Assembly: GCF_025264645.1 (NCBI RefSeq)
Contig: NZ_CP073696.1
Coordinates: 1,302,001-1,366,000 of the forward strand
Direction: 5' to 3'
Source of the DNA: Edaphobacter lichenicola
GTDB taxonomy: Bacteria; Acidobacteriota; Terriglobia; Terriglobales; Acidobacteriaceae
Length of the DNA: 64,000 bases
Numbering within the stretch: the first letter of the stretch is position 1; every line of letters begins with the position of its first letter. Of this stretch, positions 26,325 through 35,859 are shown piece by piece. The notes under the pieces are model-generated. The model did no database searches. It saw only the letters and a program-made list of their open reading frames with translations, and was not told where the DNA came from. The position numbers and the translations under genes were made by a program.

Positions 26325-28868
26325 TCAGCGTCTTAGCTGTGGCGACGCGGGTTGTTGCCAGATTCCCGATAGGTTCACCGTGAAGGCCTGACCGGAGAAC
26401 AGGTCGGTCACGAGGATCTCGTCGTAGGAGTTGTTGCCGTCATCGGGTGCCGTGTTTGCCGCCGTGGGCGCGTAGGCCACCGAGATCTGGCAGGGAGTGT
26501 GGCTACAGGAGTTTCCCTGGGTAAGGATGAAAGGCTGCACCGGGCCGTCGATGACGGTGACGTTGATTGGATCGTTGTTGTAGCTGGTCACGGTAAACGA
26601 CTGAGGTGCGCTGATGGTTCCTAAGGGCGTGTACGCGAAGTTAAGTGCGGCCGGATTTGCAACAGGGGGTGGATAGGTGCCGAGGACTTTGAGGGAGACA
26701 GTGCCCTGTGCGGCTCCGGTCGAATCCGCCAAGGTAAGGTTTGCAAAACGATAGGCAGGCTGCGCCGGGGAAGCGGTGAGGGTGAAGGTGCAGGTTGCAT
26801 TGATGGCAAGGGTAGAGCAGTTGTTCGAAACGATGGTGAATGCAGATGGAGTAAGCCCGCTCAGCACCGGTGCTTTTAGTGTAAGTGGGGCTGACCCGGT
26901 ATTGGAGACTGTGACGACAGACGACGAGGATGTCTGCCCAAGGACTACAGTGCCAAAGTCGATTGTGCTGGGCGATGCGGAGAAGTGTATGCCGGTGGGT
27001 ATTCCCGTGCCGATGATCCCGGCGTAGGGAGTGCCATTCACATTGAGGGTGACGGTGCGGAGTCCTAGTGCCGAAGGCGTGAAGTAGATGGAGCCGTTAC
27101 AGAAGGGGTTAAGGCGTTCCGTGGTGCAGGAGCTGGTTTGCGAGGAAGAACTGGGCAGGAAGGAGAAGTCTGCTGCGTCCGGGCCAGTCAGAGTGAGTGT
27201 GAAGCCTTGCGGGTAGCCTGGGTTGAAGCTGAAGTAACTTAATCCCTGCGTTCCGATGGAGCGGTTCCCGAAGTTGATCAATACGGAACCGGTGAAGCCG
27301 TTCGAGTAGGTCAGACTGAGGACCTGCGGTCCGGAGCCTTGAGGTGCCGCGTCGTCACTTACCGTCAAGGTACCGGTGGAGTAGGGTTGCGCGGTGGCGA
27401 GTGCGGTGACCGTAATGGTGCAGGTCGCCTGTGGTGCAAGCGAGTTGCCGCAGTTGTTGGTCTGGGTGAATGCGGGCTGCCCTGAGGTTGGATCGTTACT
27501 GATCGTCACGCTGTCGATGGTGAGAGGCAGCGTGCCGGAGTTGGTCAGGGTGGAGGTCAACGGGGTGCCTGCAGCGGTGAAGGCGAGCGATGTGGGATTG
27601 AGGTACGCCGGGCCCGCATTCGCTTCGAGGCCTGTGCCCGTCATGAGAATCCAGGTTACGGGATTTGCGGAACTGTTCTTCAGAGCGAGGTATGCGCTAC
27701 GGGGTCCCAGCCCTGTCGGAGCGAAGGTGTACGCGATGCCGCAGCTTGCGCCCGGCAGTATCGGAGTGGAGCACTGCTGAAGGTTGGGGTTCGAGCCGGG
27801 GGGAAAGCTTGCGGGCTTGAAGTCGCCGGGGTTGGCACCTGAAAGCGGCAAAGAGTCGCTGTTCAGAGTTGCGACGTCGATACCGACAGGTGCTGCAGTG
27901 TTGTTCGTGAAGGTGATAACCTGCGAGACCTGAGTCGAGTTGATGCGGGTGGGGGCAAAGTCCAGCTCGGTGGGCGATGCGGTGAAACCTGAGGTGACGG
28001 TGAGGCGAACGCTGAGATCGGGCGGGGTCTGCGGCTGCGATGGCTGAAATGGGGCCTGGGGCGGGATGAGGTTGTAGAGTGCTGCGGTGTTGAGAGCGGG
28101 GTCGTTTGCGATGTGGAGCAGGGCTGTGGAGGTGTCGGTTGCTGGGGTTAGACCCTGCGGCGTCGTGAGCGAGAAGAGATTGCCACACGGGGAGTTGTCG
28201 CCTGCGGTGCCGCCGGCCGAGTTGATGCAGACAGAGAGGATGTTGCCGATGGTGTTGATCTGTTCAATTGGAACGGTTGTTCCCGCGGGCACGCCGGTTC
28301 CGGGTGCAGTGCCGCTTGTTGTGTTGACCAACTGCGCGGCTTGGACGAAGGCGGCTGTGAGCGCTTCAACTTCGCCGGAAGGTGCGCCAATCGCGGAGGG
28401 CGAGGTCATGTATGGAGCGAGGGGGTAGACCGTGGCGATGGTGGTGAGTTCGTTCATGAAGATGTAGGTGCTGGCGGAGAGATTGCCGCAGGGTCCGAGC
28501 GCCGCCATCAGCGAGAGCGCTGCATTGTTGGAGCCCGCTGGCAGGCCCGGATTGCCGCCGGTCGCGACGATGTATACGAGCGTGGACGGAGATGGGCAGG
28601 TGTAGGTGCCGGTGATGTTGAAGCTGCCGGTGGCGTCGGTGCTGGGCGCAGGAGAGAGGAGTGGACTTGCCGGTGAGCCCTCTGCTGCAGAGCCAACTGC
28701 GTAGAGCTGGATAGTTGCGCCGGTCACTGGTTGCTGCCCGCCGTGGACGAGGCCGTGTACGCCGGGGGGGATGATGACCTGTGGAGCGTTTCGCTGTGTG
28801 CCGCAGCCGAAGATTAGAAGTGAGAGCGGAAGAAGTGTGAGGGCGGGGCGGAGGGCGCGATTTAACAT
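26325..28868 (-). CDS. Large lipoprotein with ASH/HYDIN-type (choice-of-anchor D) repeats
   Basis: This is an 847-residue exported lipoprotein. Signal and lipobox appear as LTLLPLSLLIFGCGTQ (lipidated Cys about 22). A carboxypeptidase-regulatory-like module (GVHGLVHGGQQPVTGATIQLYA) comes first, then a helical segment. From about residue 300 come repeats of about 110 residues with phrases such as LDFAPTRINSTQVSQVITFTNN, FGTVVLGQTSSSSVVTVSNTGSAPL and LNFAYTPLGTISAPQSFTVT, typical of ASH/HYDIN choice-of-anchor D domains. ATG 28868 gives a canonical lipoprotein start; a GTG 14 codons upstream does not. It is probably a surface adhesion or structural protein. Confidence 0.85.
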   Translation of the reverse strand: MLNRALRPALTLLPLSLLIFGCGTQRNAPQVIIPPGVHGLVHGGQQPVTGATIQLYAVGSAAEGSPASPLLSPAPSTDATGSFNITGTYTCPSPSTLVYIVATGGNPGLPAGSNNAALSLMAALGPCGNLSASTYIFMNELTTIATVYPLAPYMTSPSAIGAPSGEVEALTAAFVQAAQLVNTTSGTAPGTGVPAGTTVPIEQINTIGNILSVCINSAGGTAGDNSPCGNLFSLTTPQGLTPATDTSTALLHIANDPALNTAALYNLIPPQAPFQPSQPQTPPDLSVRLTVTSGFTASPTELDFAPTRINSTQVSQVITFTNNTAAPVGIDVATLNSDSLPLSGANPGDFKPASFPPGSNPNLQQCSTPILPGASCGIAYTFAPTGLGPRSAYLALKNSSANPVTWILMTGTGLEANAGPAYLNPTSLAFTAAGTPLTSTLTNSGTLPLTIDSVTISNDPTSGQPAFTQTNNCGNSLAPQATCTITVTALATAQPYSTGTLTVSDDAAPQGSGPQVLSLTYSNGFTGSVLINFGNRSIGTQGLSYFSFNPGYPQGFTLTLTGPDAADFSFLPSSSSQTSSCTTERLNPFCNGSIYFTPSALGLRTVTLNVNGTPYAGIIGTGIPTGIHFSASPSTIDFGTVVLGQTSSSSVVTVSNTGSAPLTLKAPVLSGLTPSAFTIVSNNCSTLAINATCTFTLTASPAQPAYRFANLTLADSTGAAQGTVSLKVLGTYPPPVANPAALNFAYTPLGTISAPQSFTVTSYNNDPINVTVIDGPVQPFILTQGNSCSHTPCQISVAYAPTAANTAPDDGNNSYDEILVTDLFSGQAFTVNLSGIWQQPASPQLRR

Positions 28869-29064
28869 GCAGTCACCAGCTTTTAGTGCGGTCGAGTAGG
28901 GCACGAACACAGATAGGGAGCCCGAACACGGAGGATTCTCTCATGCCCAAGAGGTTTGTCCACGAAAATGTGTTGCTCACGGTGAATTCATCCCTTGCTG
29001 ACTTTAGTGGTATTGCGTAGTGGCTGAATTTGGATTAAGGAGGCAGCTTAGGTGTAGCTTCTCT

Positions 29065-30693
29065 CTATTTGTGCGCGTTGGGCGCTTCGAATAGAACGAG
29101 GTTATCGCGGTAGTCGATGTGCATGACGAGCTGTTGGAGAGTCGGATAGCCGATAAAACCGGAGATCCCGTCAAATTTGGATAGAGGGACCGAGTCCATA
29201 CTGGTGATGGGGAGTCGAAGACCGGCGAAGTCGACGGTGAAGCTGCCGGCTTCCGATAATTTGCTTGTTCCAGAGAGCCCACGCATATACGAGATGCTTT
29301 CTTTGGAGTGGGTCACTTGTTTGGCGAGGCCAAGATCGATGAGGTTGGTGTCAGCGCCGGTATCAACGATAAAGAGCGCAGGCTTGCCGCCGTTTATGAC
29401 GGTCGGCATGATGATCTCATGACCACGGCGGTAGATGTTGGTCCAGCTCTGCATGGATGGCGCTTTGAAGCGGTCGTAATGGCTGAGGTCGTTGGCCGGA
29501 CTGCCTCCCAGGGGGTCGAGAGTCTCTGGTGCAGCCGATGGAGATTGCGGGAGCGGCTCAAGCCGGATCTCGTGTTTTATGTAATCGACACTAACGAGAT
29601 AGCGAGAAAAGATGTCGATGCCGACGAGACCGTCGCCAGTGTCGAGGCGCTGGCCGATGTGTCCACCGCCCATCACGCTGAAGTTTGAGAGGGCCTCGAC
29701 GGAGCAGTTTTTAAACTCAATGCCTCCGATGCGAACTGAGGCTGCCACGTATTGCTCGACCGCGTTCGATCCCTGATCCCCGAAGCCCCACGTGCGTGCG
29801 TCGCCTACCTTGCGCAAGCCCATGCCCGCGTAAACGCTGTGCGTGACCAGAAATCCGCTGGCTCCGGTATCGATCTGCAGGGTTCGTTTGTGTCCGTTGA
29901 AGGCGACTTCGAGCCCGTAATACGCGATTCCAATGTTGTTGTCGTTGTAGACAGGCGTCATGGGTATTCGCGCGGGACCCGTGACGGACGAGAGTTCGCA
30001 CCGATCCTGCAGGAGGGTTCGATCCTTATCGAGGCGTGCGCTAAGAGTCGCACGGCGCTTGTCGTCGAGGCTCTTCGATTCCTGGAGAAAATTGGCGTAT
30101 TCGGTTATGGATCGTTCGTCGTCCAGAGAGCCGATCCAGGCGAGACGAATGTTTTCATTGTTGGGCTGAAGTTGGTGGGCGAGCGTTAGATGTTTTTGCG
30201 CTGAGGCGTGATAGCCGGCGAGTGATTCGTAGTCGGCTAGGCCCTCGTAGGCAGCGGGAAGGCAGGGGTCGGTCTTAAGCGCCTTGAGCATGAGTGCGTA
30301 CGACTCCAGCCAATCACCTTCGGCGTGACGAAGCTCTCCTGCGGTGACAATTGCGATTGGGTTTGTCGGTTCGGCGGCCGTCCAGGCATCCGTTTTCTTT
30401 CTTGCCTCGTCGAGTTTGCCTTGCCCCAGAAGGCTGTCGATCTCAAGCTGACGGCTGCGGCGATCCCCGGAATCGGACTTGTATGCGGCTGCGGCAAGGT
30501 CCGCTGACTTCTTGTAGTCACCACGGTAAAAGGCCAGCTCCGTCTCGGTTGGGGCGGCATGATCGATCTTGCAGGCAGCGTTGTGAGCCTGCTTTGGATC
30601 CGGAGACGATTGCGCGGGGCTCTTTGCGGTAAGAGCGAAGGCAAGGGAGAACACAGTGAGGCAGAGAAAAGGCAGGCGTGAGAAGACTTTCAT
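29065..30693 (-). CDS. Secreted aspartyl protease-family protein with TPR-like N-terminus
   Basis: The protein has 542 residues from ATG 30693, with signal peptide MKVFSRLPFLCLTVFSLAFA. The N-terminal half (about 40-230) consists of helical repeats like TPRs (LAFYRGDYKKSADLAAAAYK, YESLAGYHASAQKHLTLAHQ). The C-terminal half has two retropepsin-like aspartyl protease lobes, LQIDTGASGFLV near 280 and LFIVDTGADTNLI near 450; each carries the DTG-type catalytic triad. Paired lobes could form an active site within one chain. The substrate is unknown. Confidence 0.86.
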   Translation of the reverse strand: MKVFSRLPFLCLTVFSLAFALTAKSPAQSSPDPKQAHNAACKIDHAAPTETELAFYRGDYKKSADLAAAAYKSDSGDRRSRQLEIDSLLGQGKLDEARKKTDAWTAAEPTNPIAIVTAGELRHAEGDWLESYALMLKALKTDPCLPAAYEGLADYESLAGYHASAQKHLTLAHQLQPNNENIRLAWIGSLDDERSITEYANFLQESKSLDDKRRATLSARLDKDRTLLQDRCELSSVTGPARIPMTPVYNDNNIGIAYYGLEVAFNGHKRTLQIDTGASGFLVTHSVYAGMGLRKVGDARTWGFGDQGSNAVEQYVAASVRIGGIEFKNCSVEALSNFSVMGGGHIGQRLDTGDGLVGIDIFSRYLVSVDYIKHEIRLEPLPQSPSAAPETLDPLGGSPANDLSHYDRFKAPSMQSWTNIYRRGHEIIMPTVINGGKPALFIVDTGADTNLIDLGLAKQVTHSKESISYMRGLSGTSKLSEAGSFTVDFAGLRLPITSMDSVPLSKFDGISGFIGYPTLQQLVMHIDYRDNLVLFEAPNAHK

Positions 30694-30777
30694 GTCCGCT
30701 TGAATATATCCGAGGAGGCAACTCACTTCCATCAGAAAGTTGAGCGGAAAGTTGTATTTGCAAAAGCAAACTTCGGA

Positions 30778-31056
30778 TCAGGGTGCGCTTAAATCTGTTC
30801 CTTTTGGCTTTCGGAGGAGCGTCATTGAGAGATACGCACCAATCCATGAACCAGCCGCGGCGAAACAGACGTAGACCCAGTTTTTGGTGTAACTGATGAC
30901 AGCGAAGGCTGAGAGCAGATACCAGATGCTGCTCCATGTTGCTGCCGGCATGCGACGACGCGACGATACTGCAGCGTTGAACATGACGTAGACGGCGTCG
31001 GTGGCTGCGGTGGATATCGACACGCCAACCGCCAAGAGGGGATCGATGTGCGGCAT
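30778..31056 (-). CDS. Small membrane protein of unknown function
   Basis: This 92-residue protein starts MPHIDPLLAVGVSISTAATD with AAGGAG upstream. Three hydrophobic segments (about 7-30, 42-58 and 63-82) make it an integral membrane protein, with a basic C-terminal end (LLRKPKGTDLS). No family was recognised. An in-frame extension to 31200 is cysteine/arginine-rich and looks non-coding. It is divergent from thiD. Confidence 0.7.
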   Translation of the reverse strand: MPHIDPLLAVGVSISTAATDAVYVMFNAAVSSRRRMPAATWSSIWYLLSAFAVISYTKNWVYVCFAAAGSWIGAYLSMTLLRKPKGTDLSAP

Positions 31057-31214
31057 GAGGTTCGCACTCCTTGCTTCGTAGATGGAGATAGTGGATGGAA
31101 CATTGCAGCAAGAATATCTCAGGCCCGGTTGCGCGCTGCTAGGACGAGCGGTTCGCGTGCGAGGGGTGAGGTTCGCTATTCTGAAAGAATGATGATGCAT
31201 GTGTTGTGTGAGCG

Positions 31215-32018
31215 ATGCTGACGGTACTGACGATTGCCGGGTTCGATCCGTCTTCAGGAGCTGGCGTGACAGCCGACCTGATGGTATTTGCGGCGCATGG
31301 GCTGTTTGGTACTTCGTGCATTACGAGTTTGACCGTGCAGTCGACGGTGGGAGTGCGGGCGAGTTCGGCGGTGCCGACGGAGCTGGTGCGGGATACGCTC
31401 GATTGTCTGCAGAGCGATCTGCCGGCGGCGGGGATCAAGATCGGGATGCTGGCCACGGCTGCCAATGTTGAGGCAGTGGCGGGGTTTCTGGAGGGGCTTC
31501 GTGTGCGCGGGTCGCGGGTGCCTGTGGTACTTGACCCGGTGCTCCGGTCAAGCTCGGGCAGGGACCTGCTCGATGCGGAGGGCGTGCGCGTTATGCGCGA
31601 TCGGCTGCTCCCGATTGTGGACTGGGTGACGCCGAATCTGGAAGAGTTGGGGACACTGGCGGGGCGGATCGTGATGCAGAAGGAAGATCTGCCGGCGGCG
31701 GCGCGTGATCTGCAGGCAATCGGAAGGGGATTGAACGTGGTAGCAACGGGTGGGCATCTGATTCCTCCGGACGACCTGCTGGTGCGAACTGGAGGAGAGA
31801 TGGACTGGCTGCCGGGGGAGCAGATTGTGAGCCGTTCGACGCATGGGACAGGGTGTGCGTTTTCGAGTGCGCTGCTGAGCAGGCTGGTGCTGGGAGACTC
31901 GGGGCTGGCCGCGGCGATGATGGCGAAGCGCTATGTGGCCGAGGCGATTCGGACGGCTGAACCGATGGGTAAGGGGATTGGGCCAGTGAATCATCTCTGG
32001 CCACTGCGGGAGGAGTAG
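31215..32018 (+). CDS. thiD: Hydroxymethylpyrimidine/phosphomethylpyrimidine kinase
   Basis: ThiD phosphorylates HMP and HMP-P for thiamine synthesis. The 267-residue protein has the ribokinase-like fold signatures: TIAGFDPSSGAGVTADLMVF at the start, VVLDPVLRSSSGRDLL in the middle and the anion-hole loop STHGTGCAFSSALLSRL near 215-230. No TPP riboswitch-like sequence is seen in the short upstream gap. ThiS, another thiamine gene, is encoded 0.8 kb downstream on the same strand, separated by one small unknown gene. Confidence 0.95.
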   Translation: MLTVLTIAGFDPSSGAGVTADLMVFAAHGLFGTSCITSLTVQSTVGVRASSAVPTELVRDTLDCLQSDLPAAGIKIGMLATAANVEAVAGFLEGLRVRGSRVPVVLDPVLRSSSGRDLLDAEGVRVMRDRLLPIVDWVTPNLEELGTLAGRIVMQKEDLPAAARDLQAIGRGLNVVATGGHLIPPDDLLVRTGGEMDWLPGEQIVSRSTHGTGCAFSSALLSRLVLGDSGLAAAMMAKRYVAEAIRTAEPMGKGIGPVNHLWPLREE

Positions 32019-32371
32019 GTGGCTTCTCGATCGCAGTGTGTTGAAGGAGACGCGTGGGATCCTTCGCTGCGCTGATCGCCGATTTCCTGATATCTCGATT
32101 CAAAACTTCCATTTGAAATATCACGAGCTTTCTTTTAACGACTTCATCTTTCCGCTTCCTGAAATGGACCTGTTGAAGGTGTTGAGGAGGCACGTTTCGT
32201 TGTGGAGTTTGGATGCCCGAATAGGGAATTGGCGGATGGTCTGTCGATCTCTGTGAGGTCGCTGTCAGCGCGGCTGCGTAAGGTAGAACCGATTTGGTCT
32301 TGTGATGATATTTCGAAATGATGCCGGAGGAGGCTTGGCCGATAGGAGGTAGGACGGAGGTTTTAAGACTC
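32019..32371. other. Intergenic region, no gene seen
   Basis: 353 bp after thiD without a convincing coding frame, terminator or RNA. One 72-codon open frame (32038-32256) has no family-like features. Confidence 0.4.
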
Positions 32372-32728
32372 ATGGCCACAGTAGCTTTTCCAGGCTCGTT
32401 TCAGCCGGCATCCACACAACGGAAGCCTAAGCATCTACCCAGTTTTTCGCCGGGCAATCCGGCCCCGCAGCAAGCGGATCTGACCATACACCGGATCACG
32501 AAGAGTCATCACGGACGCACGCTGCTGCTATTAGGTCACGCGACCGAATACCTCGCGAACTCCCGCCGGTTTTCGATGCTGAGTTACGACGACAGCGCCG
32601 ATGAAGAAGCAATTCACATCTTGATGGGACTGAGTCGACAGGTCTTCGAGGAGTTCGCTGACCAGACTACAAAGAGGCGGCGGATAGGGAATCGATTGAT
32701 TGAGCGCGCTGTTCGCTGGTTGGAGTAG
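32372..32728 (+). CDS. Small conserved-looking protein of unknown function
   Basis: This 118-residue soluble protein starts MATVAFPGSFQPASTQRKPK, with GGAGG about 9 nt before the ATG. After a polar N-terminus it has strand-rich LTIHRITKSHHGRTLLLLGH and a helical C-terminus ending GNRLIERAVRWLE. No domain was recognised. It lies between thiD and thiS on the same strand, but the spacing does not force a thiamine link. Confidence 0.6.
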   Translation: MATVAFPGSFQPASTQRKPKHLPSFSPGNPAPQQADLTIHRITKSHHGRTLLLLGHATEYLANSRRFSMLSYDDSADEEAIHILMGLSRQVFEEFADQTTKRRRIGNRLIERAVRWLE

Positions 32729-32795
32729 TGGCCGGTTTCAGAATCGGAGTTCGCCGAGTGCAGAGCTGGCCCTTCGCCTGCTACGCTGAAGGAGT

Positions 32796-33014
32796 ATGTC
32801 ACTTCAATTGGTTTTGAATGGTCAGGCTCGCACCTTCGACGCGCTGCAGCAATCTGCCAACGTTGAGCAACTCGTCGAAGAGTTGGGGCTGAAGGGTGAC
32901 CGGGTCGCGGTGGAGCACAACGGAGAGATCGTTCCACGTTCGAGTTGGACGAAGACCGAACTGAGAAGCGGGGATCGGCTTGAGGTAGTTCATTTTGTAG
33001 GTGGCGGGTTGTAG
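32796..33014 (+). CDS. thiS: Sulfur carrier protein ThiS
   Basis: This 72-residue beta-grasp protein ([20 protein letters not shown] ... [14 protein letters not shown]) fits ThiS, which is adenylated and thiocarboxylated at a C-terminal Gly-Gly to donate sulfur for the thiazole ring. Unusually the diglycine is followed by one extra leucine (VGGGL), so the carrier would need trimming to expose Gly-Gly. No thiG or thiF is in the window. It could also serve another sulfur-carrier role (MoaD-like). Confidence 0.85.
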   Translation: MSLQLVLNGQARTFDALQQSANVEQLVEELGLKGDRVAVEHNGEIVPRSSWTKTELRSGDRLEVVHFVGGGL

Positions 33015-33031
33015 ATCGTTCGTATGCTTGC

Positions 33032-33628
33032 CTATTTCTGCAGATAGACGTTTGCGAGGCGGAATGGTTTTTGACCATAGTTTTCTATGACGAGTTCGTT
33101 CTTCTTGTTGAACTGAATCTTGCAGACCGGGGCTAACTTGCCCGTCCCCTTGCCATTCTTATCGACATCAAGCACCACAATGCCGAATTGATAGTCGGTC
33201 GAGCGGCCGTTTCGATAGAGCTCGCCGAAGGACATGCGGCGATTTGTGACCATAACGATATGCAGGCCGCCATCTGCGGTAGGGCGGTACCGGGCAAATC
33301 GAAAGCCATTACCTACGAAGCCGACGGGAGCTATCCGGCCGACGTCTTCGGTCTTGTCCATCGCGCTGACAAGACCGTCTGGGCCTTTCTCTTTGAGAAC
33401 GGAGATGTCGTCTTTGACCTGATCGTCAGTTGTCCAGCCAGTAATGTAGACAGTAAGGCCAAAGCTCTTGCCAGCCATCGACCCGGCTTGACCGAAGGCG
33501 GTCGCCGAGAACTGTCTTGGCAGGTCTGAGAGCGGCCTGGTATCGCCATCTTGGGCGTACGCCTTGGCGTACATGCATACGAGGAGAACAGGCAGGAGTG
33601 TCGTCACCAGAAATGTCTTGAACCGCAT
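33032..33628 (-). CDS. Secreted protein of unknown function
   Basis: This 198-residue protein has signal peptide MRFKTFLVTTLLPVLLVCMY, probably cleaved near AYAQ. The mature part is soluble with a mixed alpha/beta pattern (GKSFGLTVYITGWTTDDQVK, ADGGLHIVMVTNRRMSFGEL, FGIVVLDVDKNGKGTGKLAP). I recognise no domain. It is convergent with thiS. Confidence 0.72.
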   Translation of the reverse strand: MRFKTFLVTTLLPVLLVCMYAKAYAQDGDTRPLSDLPRQFSATAFGQAGSMAGKSFGLTVYITGWTTDDQVKDDISVLKEKGPDGLVSAMDKTEDVGRIAPVGFVGNGFRFARYRPTADGGLHIVMVTNRRMSFGELYRNGRSTDYQFGIVVLDVDKNGKGTGKLAPVCKIQFNKKNELVIENYGQKPFRLANVYLQK

Positions 33629-34443
33629 ACTTTTTCTCCCGACCCACGAGCCTAGAGGATCTTCGATGGCGTTGTTGGGATTAGAAATTTTGATCGGTAC
33701 AAGCGTAGATCCCAGCAGACGATCGCGCAGCTAGTAGTTCTAGTAGGCAAGCGGACGGCACGCAGGGCACTGCACCAATTCATGTTGGCGAACCGATAAC
33801 CTGAGCTTTCTAAGTAATTTACCGACAACATGAGAAGAACTACTCCAGGCTAGCTTTTCACTGTACATAATATGTGTTATCGGACATACAAGATAACGTT
33901 CCTCTTGCTCGAAGCTCTCAAGCCTCAGCCCCACTGAGTCAAATGCTGCCGGTCCAACTGCCGGGTCCAACTGCCAGCTGCCGTCGCAGCACAGCAGACC
34001 GAAGAGCGACTTGATCTGCGCCCCTTGCGAATTCGTACCGTCTCGTGGGCATGTTGAGATCCTAAGGATTAAGGAACTTCAAACCGCTTCCCTGTTATTT
34101 ACGCTCTCCGAGTTGTCGCGTCATCTTCCAGACTCAGGAATAAAAAACCCCATTTCGGTGTCTCTTATTTGACGCTTATGAGCGACAAACTGTCACGAGA
34201 GGACAAGCTTACTTTTGACAAATAGAAACGGACTGCGGACGACGGTGAGATTCGATCCGCGCCAGGACGTTCCGCGTGCAGTCGACAATCTGCGCGCTGA
34301 CAATCGCCCGTCGAGCGCCGCGAACAAGTTAAAACGCAGTCCCGGCGAAGGCAATCCATACCCCATGGAACCGGACAACGGTAAACCCACCGACTGGTGC
34401 CGCTCTTCCTCACGCACCAGTCGGAGCATCCGGGGGAACCTGC
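33629..34443. other. Intergenic region, no gene supported
   Basis: 815 bp between divergent genes. A 76-codon minus frame (33740-33970) begins only with TTG and ends with CPACRPLAY, but there is no other support for it. A short direct repeat, GGTCCAACTGCC, occurs twice near 33952-33977. A weak hairpin followed by TTTTTT on the minus strand lies near 34145-34165. I see nothing else. Confidence 0.4.
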
Positions 34444-35859
34444 GTGATCTTTAATTCTTTAGTCTTCGTCGTATTCTTCGCTATTGTTCTCTTCCTCCAT
34501 GCCATGCCATTTTCTTGGCGAGTCAAGAAGACGAACCTCCTTATCGCCAGCTACATCTTCTACGCGGCCTGGAATCCTCCCTTTGTCATCCTTCTCTGGC
34601 TGTCCACCGTGGTTGACTGGTTTGCGGCACGCGGACTCGCACAGGCACAAGAGCCATGGAAGCGCCGCGCCTGGATGCTGCTCTCAGTCGTCGTCAGCCT
34701 CGGCCTGCTCTGCTACTTCAAATATGGCCACTTTCTCCTTGAGAACTTCGCCCACCTGACATCGCTCGCGGGCCTCCACTACAAGCCGCCGACGTCGAGC
34801 ATCGTGCTGCCCATCGGTATCTCGTTCTACACCTTTGCCACGATGTCCTACACCTTAGACATCTATCTGCGCCGCGCGACCCCGGCCCGCAGTTTTCTCG
34901 ACTACGCCCTGTTCGTTACCTTCTTTCCGCATCTCGTAGCCGGACCAATCATGCGCCCCACCGAATTGGTCCCGCAATTTGAAGTCCCTCACAAAGCCAC
35001 ACCCGACCAGCTTCGCTTCGGCTTCGCGCTGATGACCCTGGGCCTGTTTGAGAAAGTAGTGCTTGCTGACGGCTTCCTCGGCCCCGTGGTAGACAAGGTC
35101 TACACCGGCACTGCTATTCCGGGCTTTATCGATTCCTGGGTCGCGACGCTGGCCTTCAGCGGACAGATCTTCTGCGACTTCGCCGGCTACTCCGTCACCG
35201 CGATCGGCGCCGCACTGTGCCTGGGGTTTGCCCTCTCTGACAACTTTCGCTTTCCCTACGCGGCCGTCGGCTTCACCGACTTCTGGCGCCGCTGGCACAT
35301 CACTCTCTCCGCGTGGCTCCGCGACTATGTCTACATCCCCCTCGGCGGCAACCGCCACGGAGACGTACGCACCTACTGTTCCCTGATGGCCACCATGCTG
35401 ATTGGCGGCCTCTGGCACGGCGCCAGTTGGACCTTTGCCGTCTGGGGAGCCCTCCACGGCTTCTATCTTGCCGTTGAAAGACTACTGCGCAAACAATTCT
35501 CCGGTTATCGCCCCGGACGCGCAGCAACAGCGGCCCTGGGGCTGTTCACCTTCCTTCTTGTCAACATCGCCTGGGTCTTCTTTCGGGCGAAGACCTTTCA
35601 CCAGGCCCTCCTGATCCTCAGCGGAATGTTCGGCAGGAACACACACGCCAAACCCGTCTTGGCCGGCGTCTACCTTTTCACCACTCCAGTGATTATCGGC
35701 GGTCTGGTGCTGGCACACTCCTCCATGCGCAACAAAACGTTGGAAGCAGCCATCGCTCGTGTCCACCCCGCAGTACTCACAGCCGTGTGGACCATCCTGG
35801 CCTTTGCAGTGGTAATTCAACACGGAGAGAGCAATGGCTTCATCTATTTCCAATTCTGA
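34444..35859 (+). CDS. MBOAT family O-acyltransferase (AlgI/DltB-like)
   Basis: This 471-residue polytopic membrane protein has about 11-12 hydrophobic helices. The MBOAT signature is clear: FTDFWRRWHITLSAWLRDYV, GGNRHG, then the catalytic histidine region GLWHGASWTFAVWGALHG near 320-340. AlgI-like enzymes pass acetyl groups across the membrane to O-acetylate an exported polysaccharide. The start is GTG 34444 with GGGGGAA upstream. It overlaps the next gene, a SGNH-like protein, by 26 bp; such pairs usually work together. Confidence 0.93.
   Translation: MIFNSLVFVVFFAIVLFLHAMPFSWRVKKTNLLIASYIFYAAWNPPFVILLWLSTVVDWFAARGLAQAQEPWKRRAWMLLSVVVSLGLLCYFKYGHFLLENFAHLTSLAGLHYKPPTSSIVLPIGISFYTFATMSYTLDIYLRRATPARSFLDYALFVTFFPHLVAGPIMRPTELVPQFEVPHKATPDQLRFGFALMTLGLFEKVVLADGFLGPVVDKVYTGTAIPGFIDSWVATLAFSGQIFCDFAGYSVTAIGAALCLGFALSDNFRFPYAAVGFTDFWRRWHITLSAWLRDYVYIPLGGNRHGDVRTYCSLMATMLIGGLWHGASWTFAVWGALHGFYLAVERLLRKQFSGYRPGRAATAALGLFTFLLVNIAWVFFRAKTFHQALLILSGMFGRNTHAKPVLAGVYLFTTPVIIGGLVLAHSSMRNKTLEAAIARVHPAVLTAVWTILAFAVVIQHGESNGFIYFQF

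Noticed and set aside
31057..31214. TPP riboswitch upstream of thiD
   Set aside because: The short gap has no recognisable thi-box core, and thiD is divergent from a gene with only 158 bp between.
33740..33970. 76-codon minus frame ending CPACRPLAY
   Set aside because: It has only a TTG start, no ribosome binding site and a single CxxC; not enough to call a gene.
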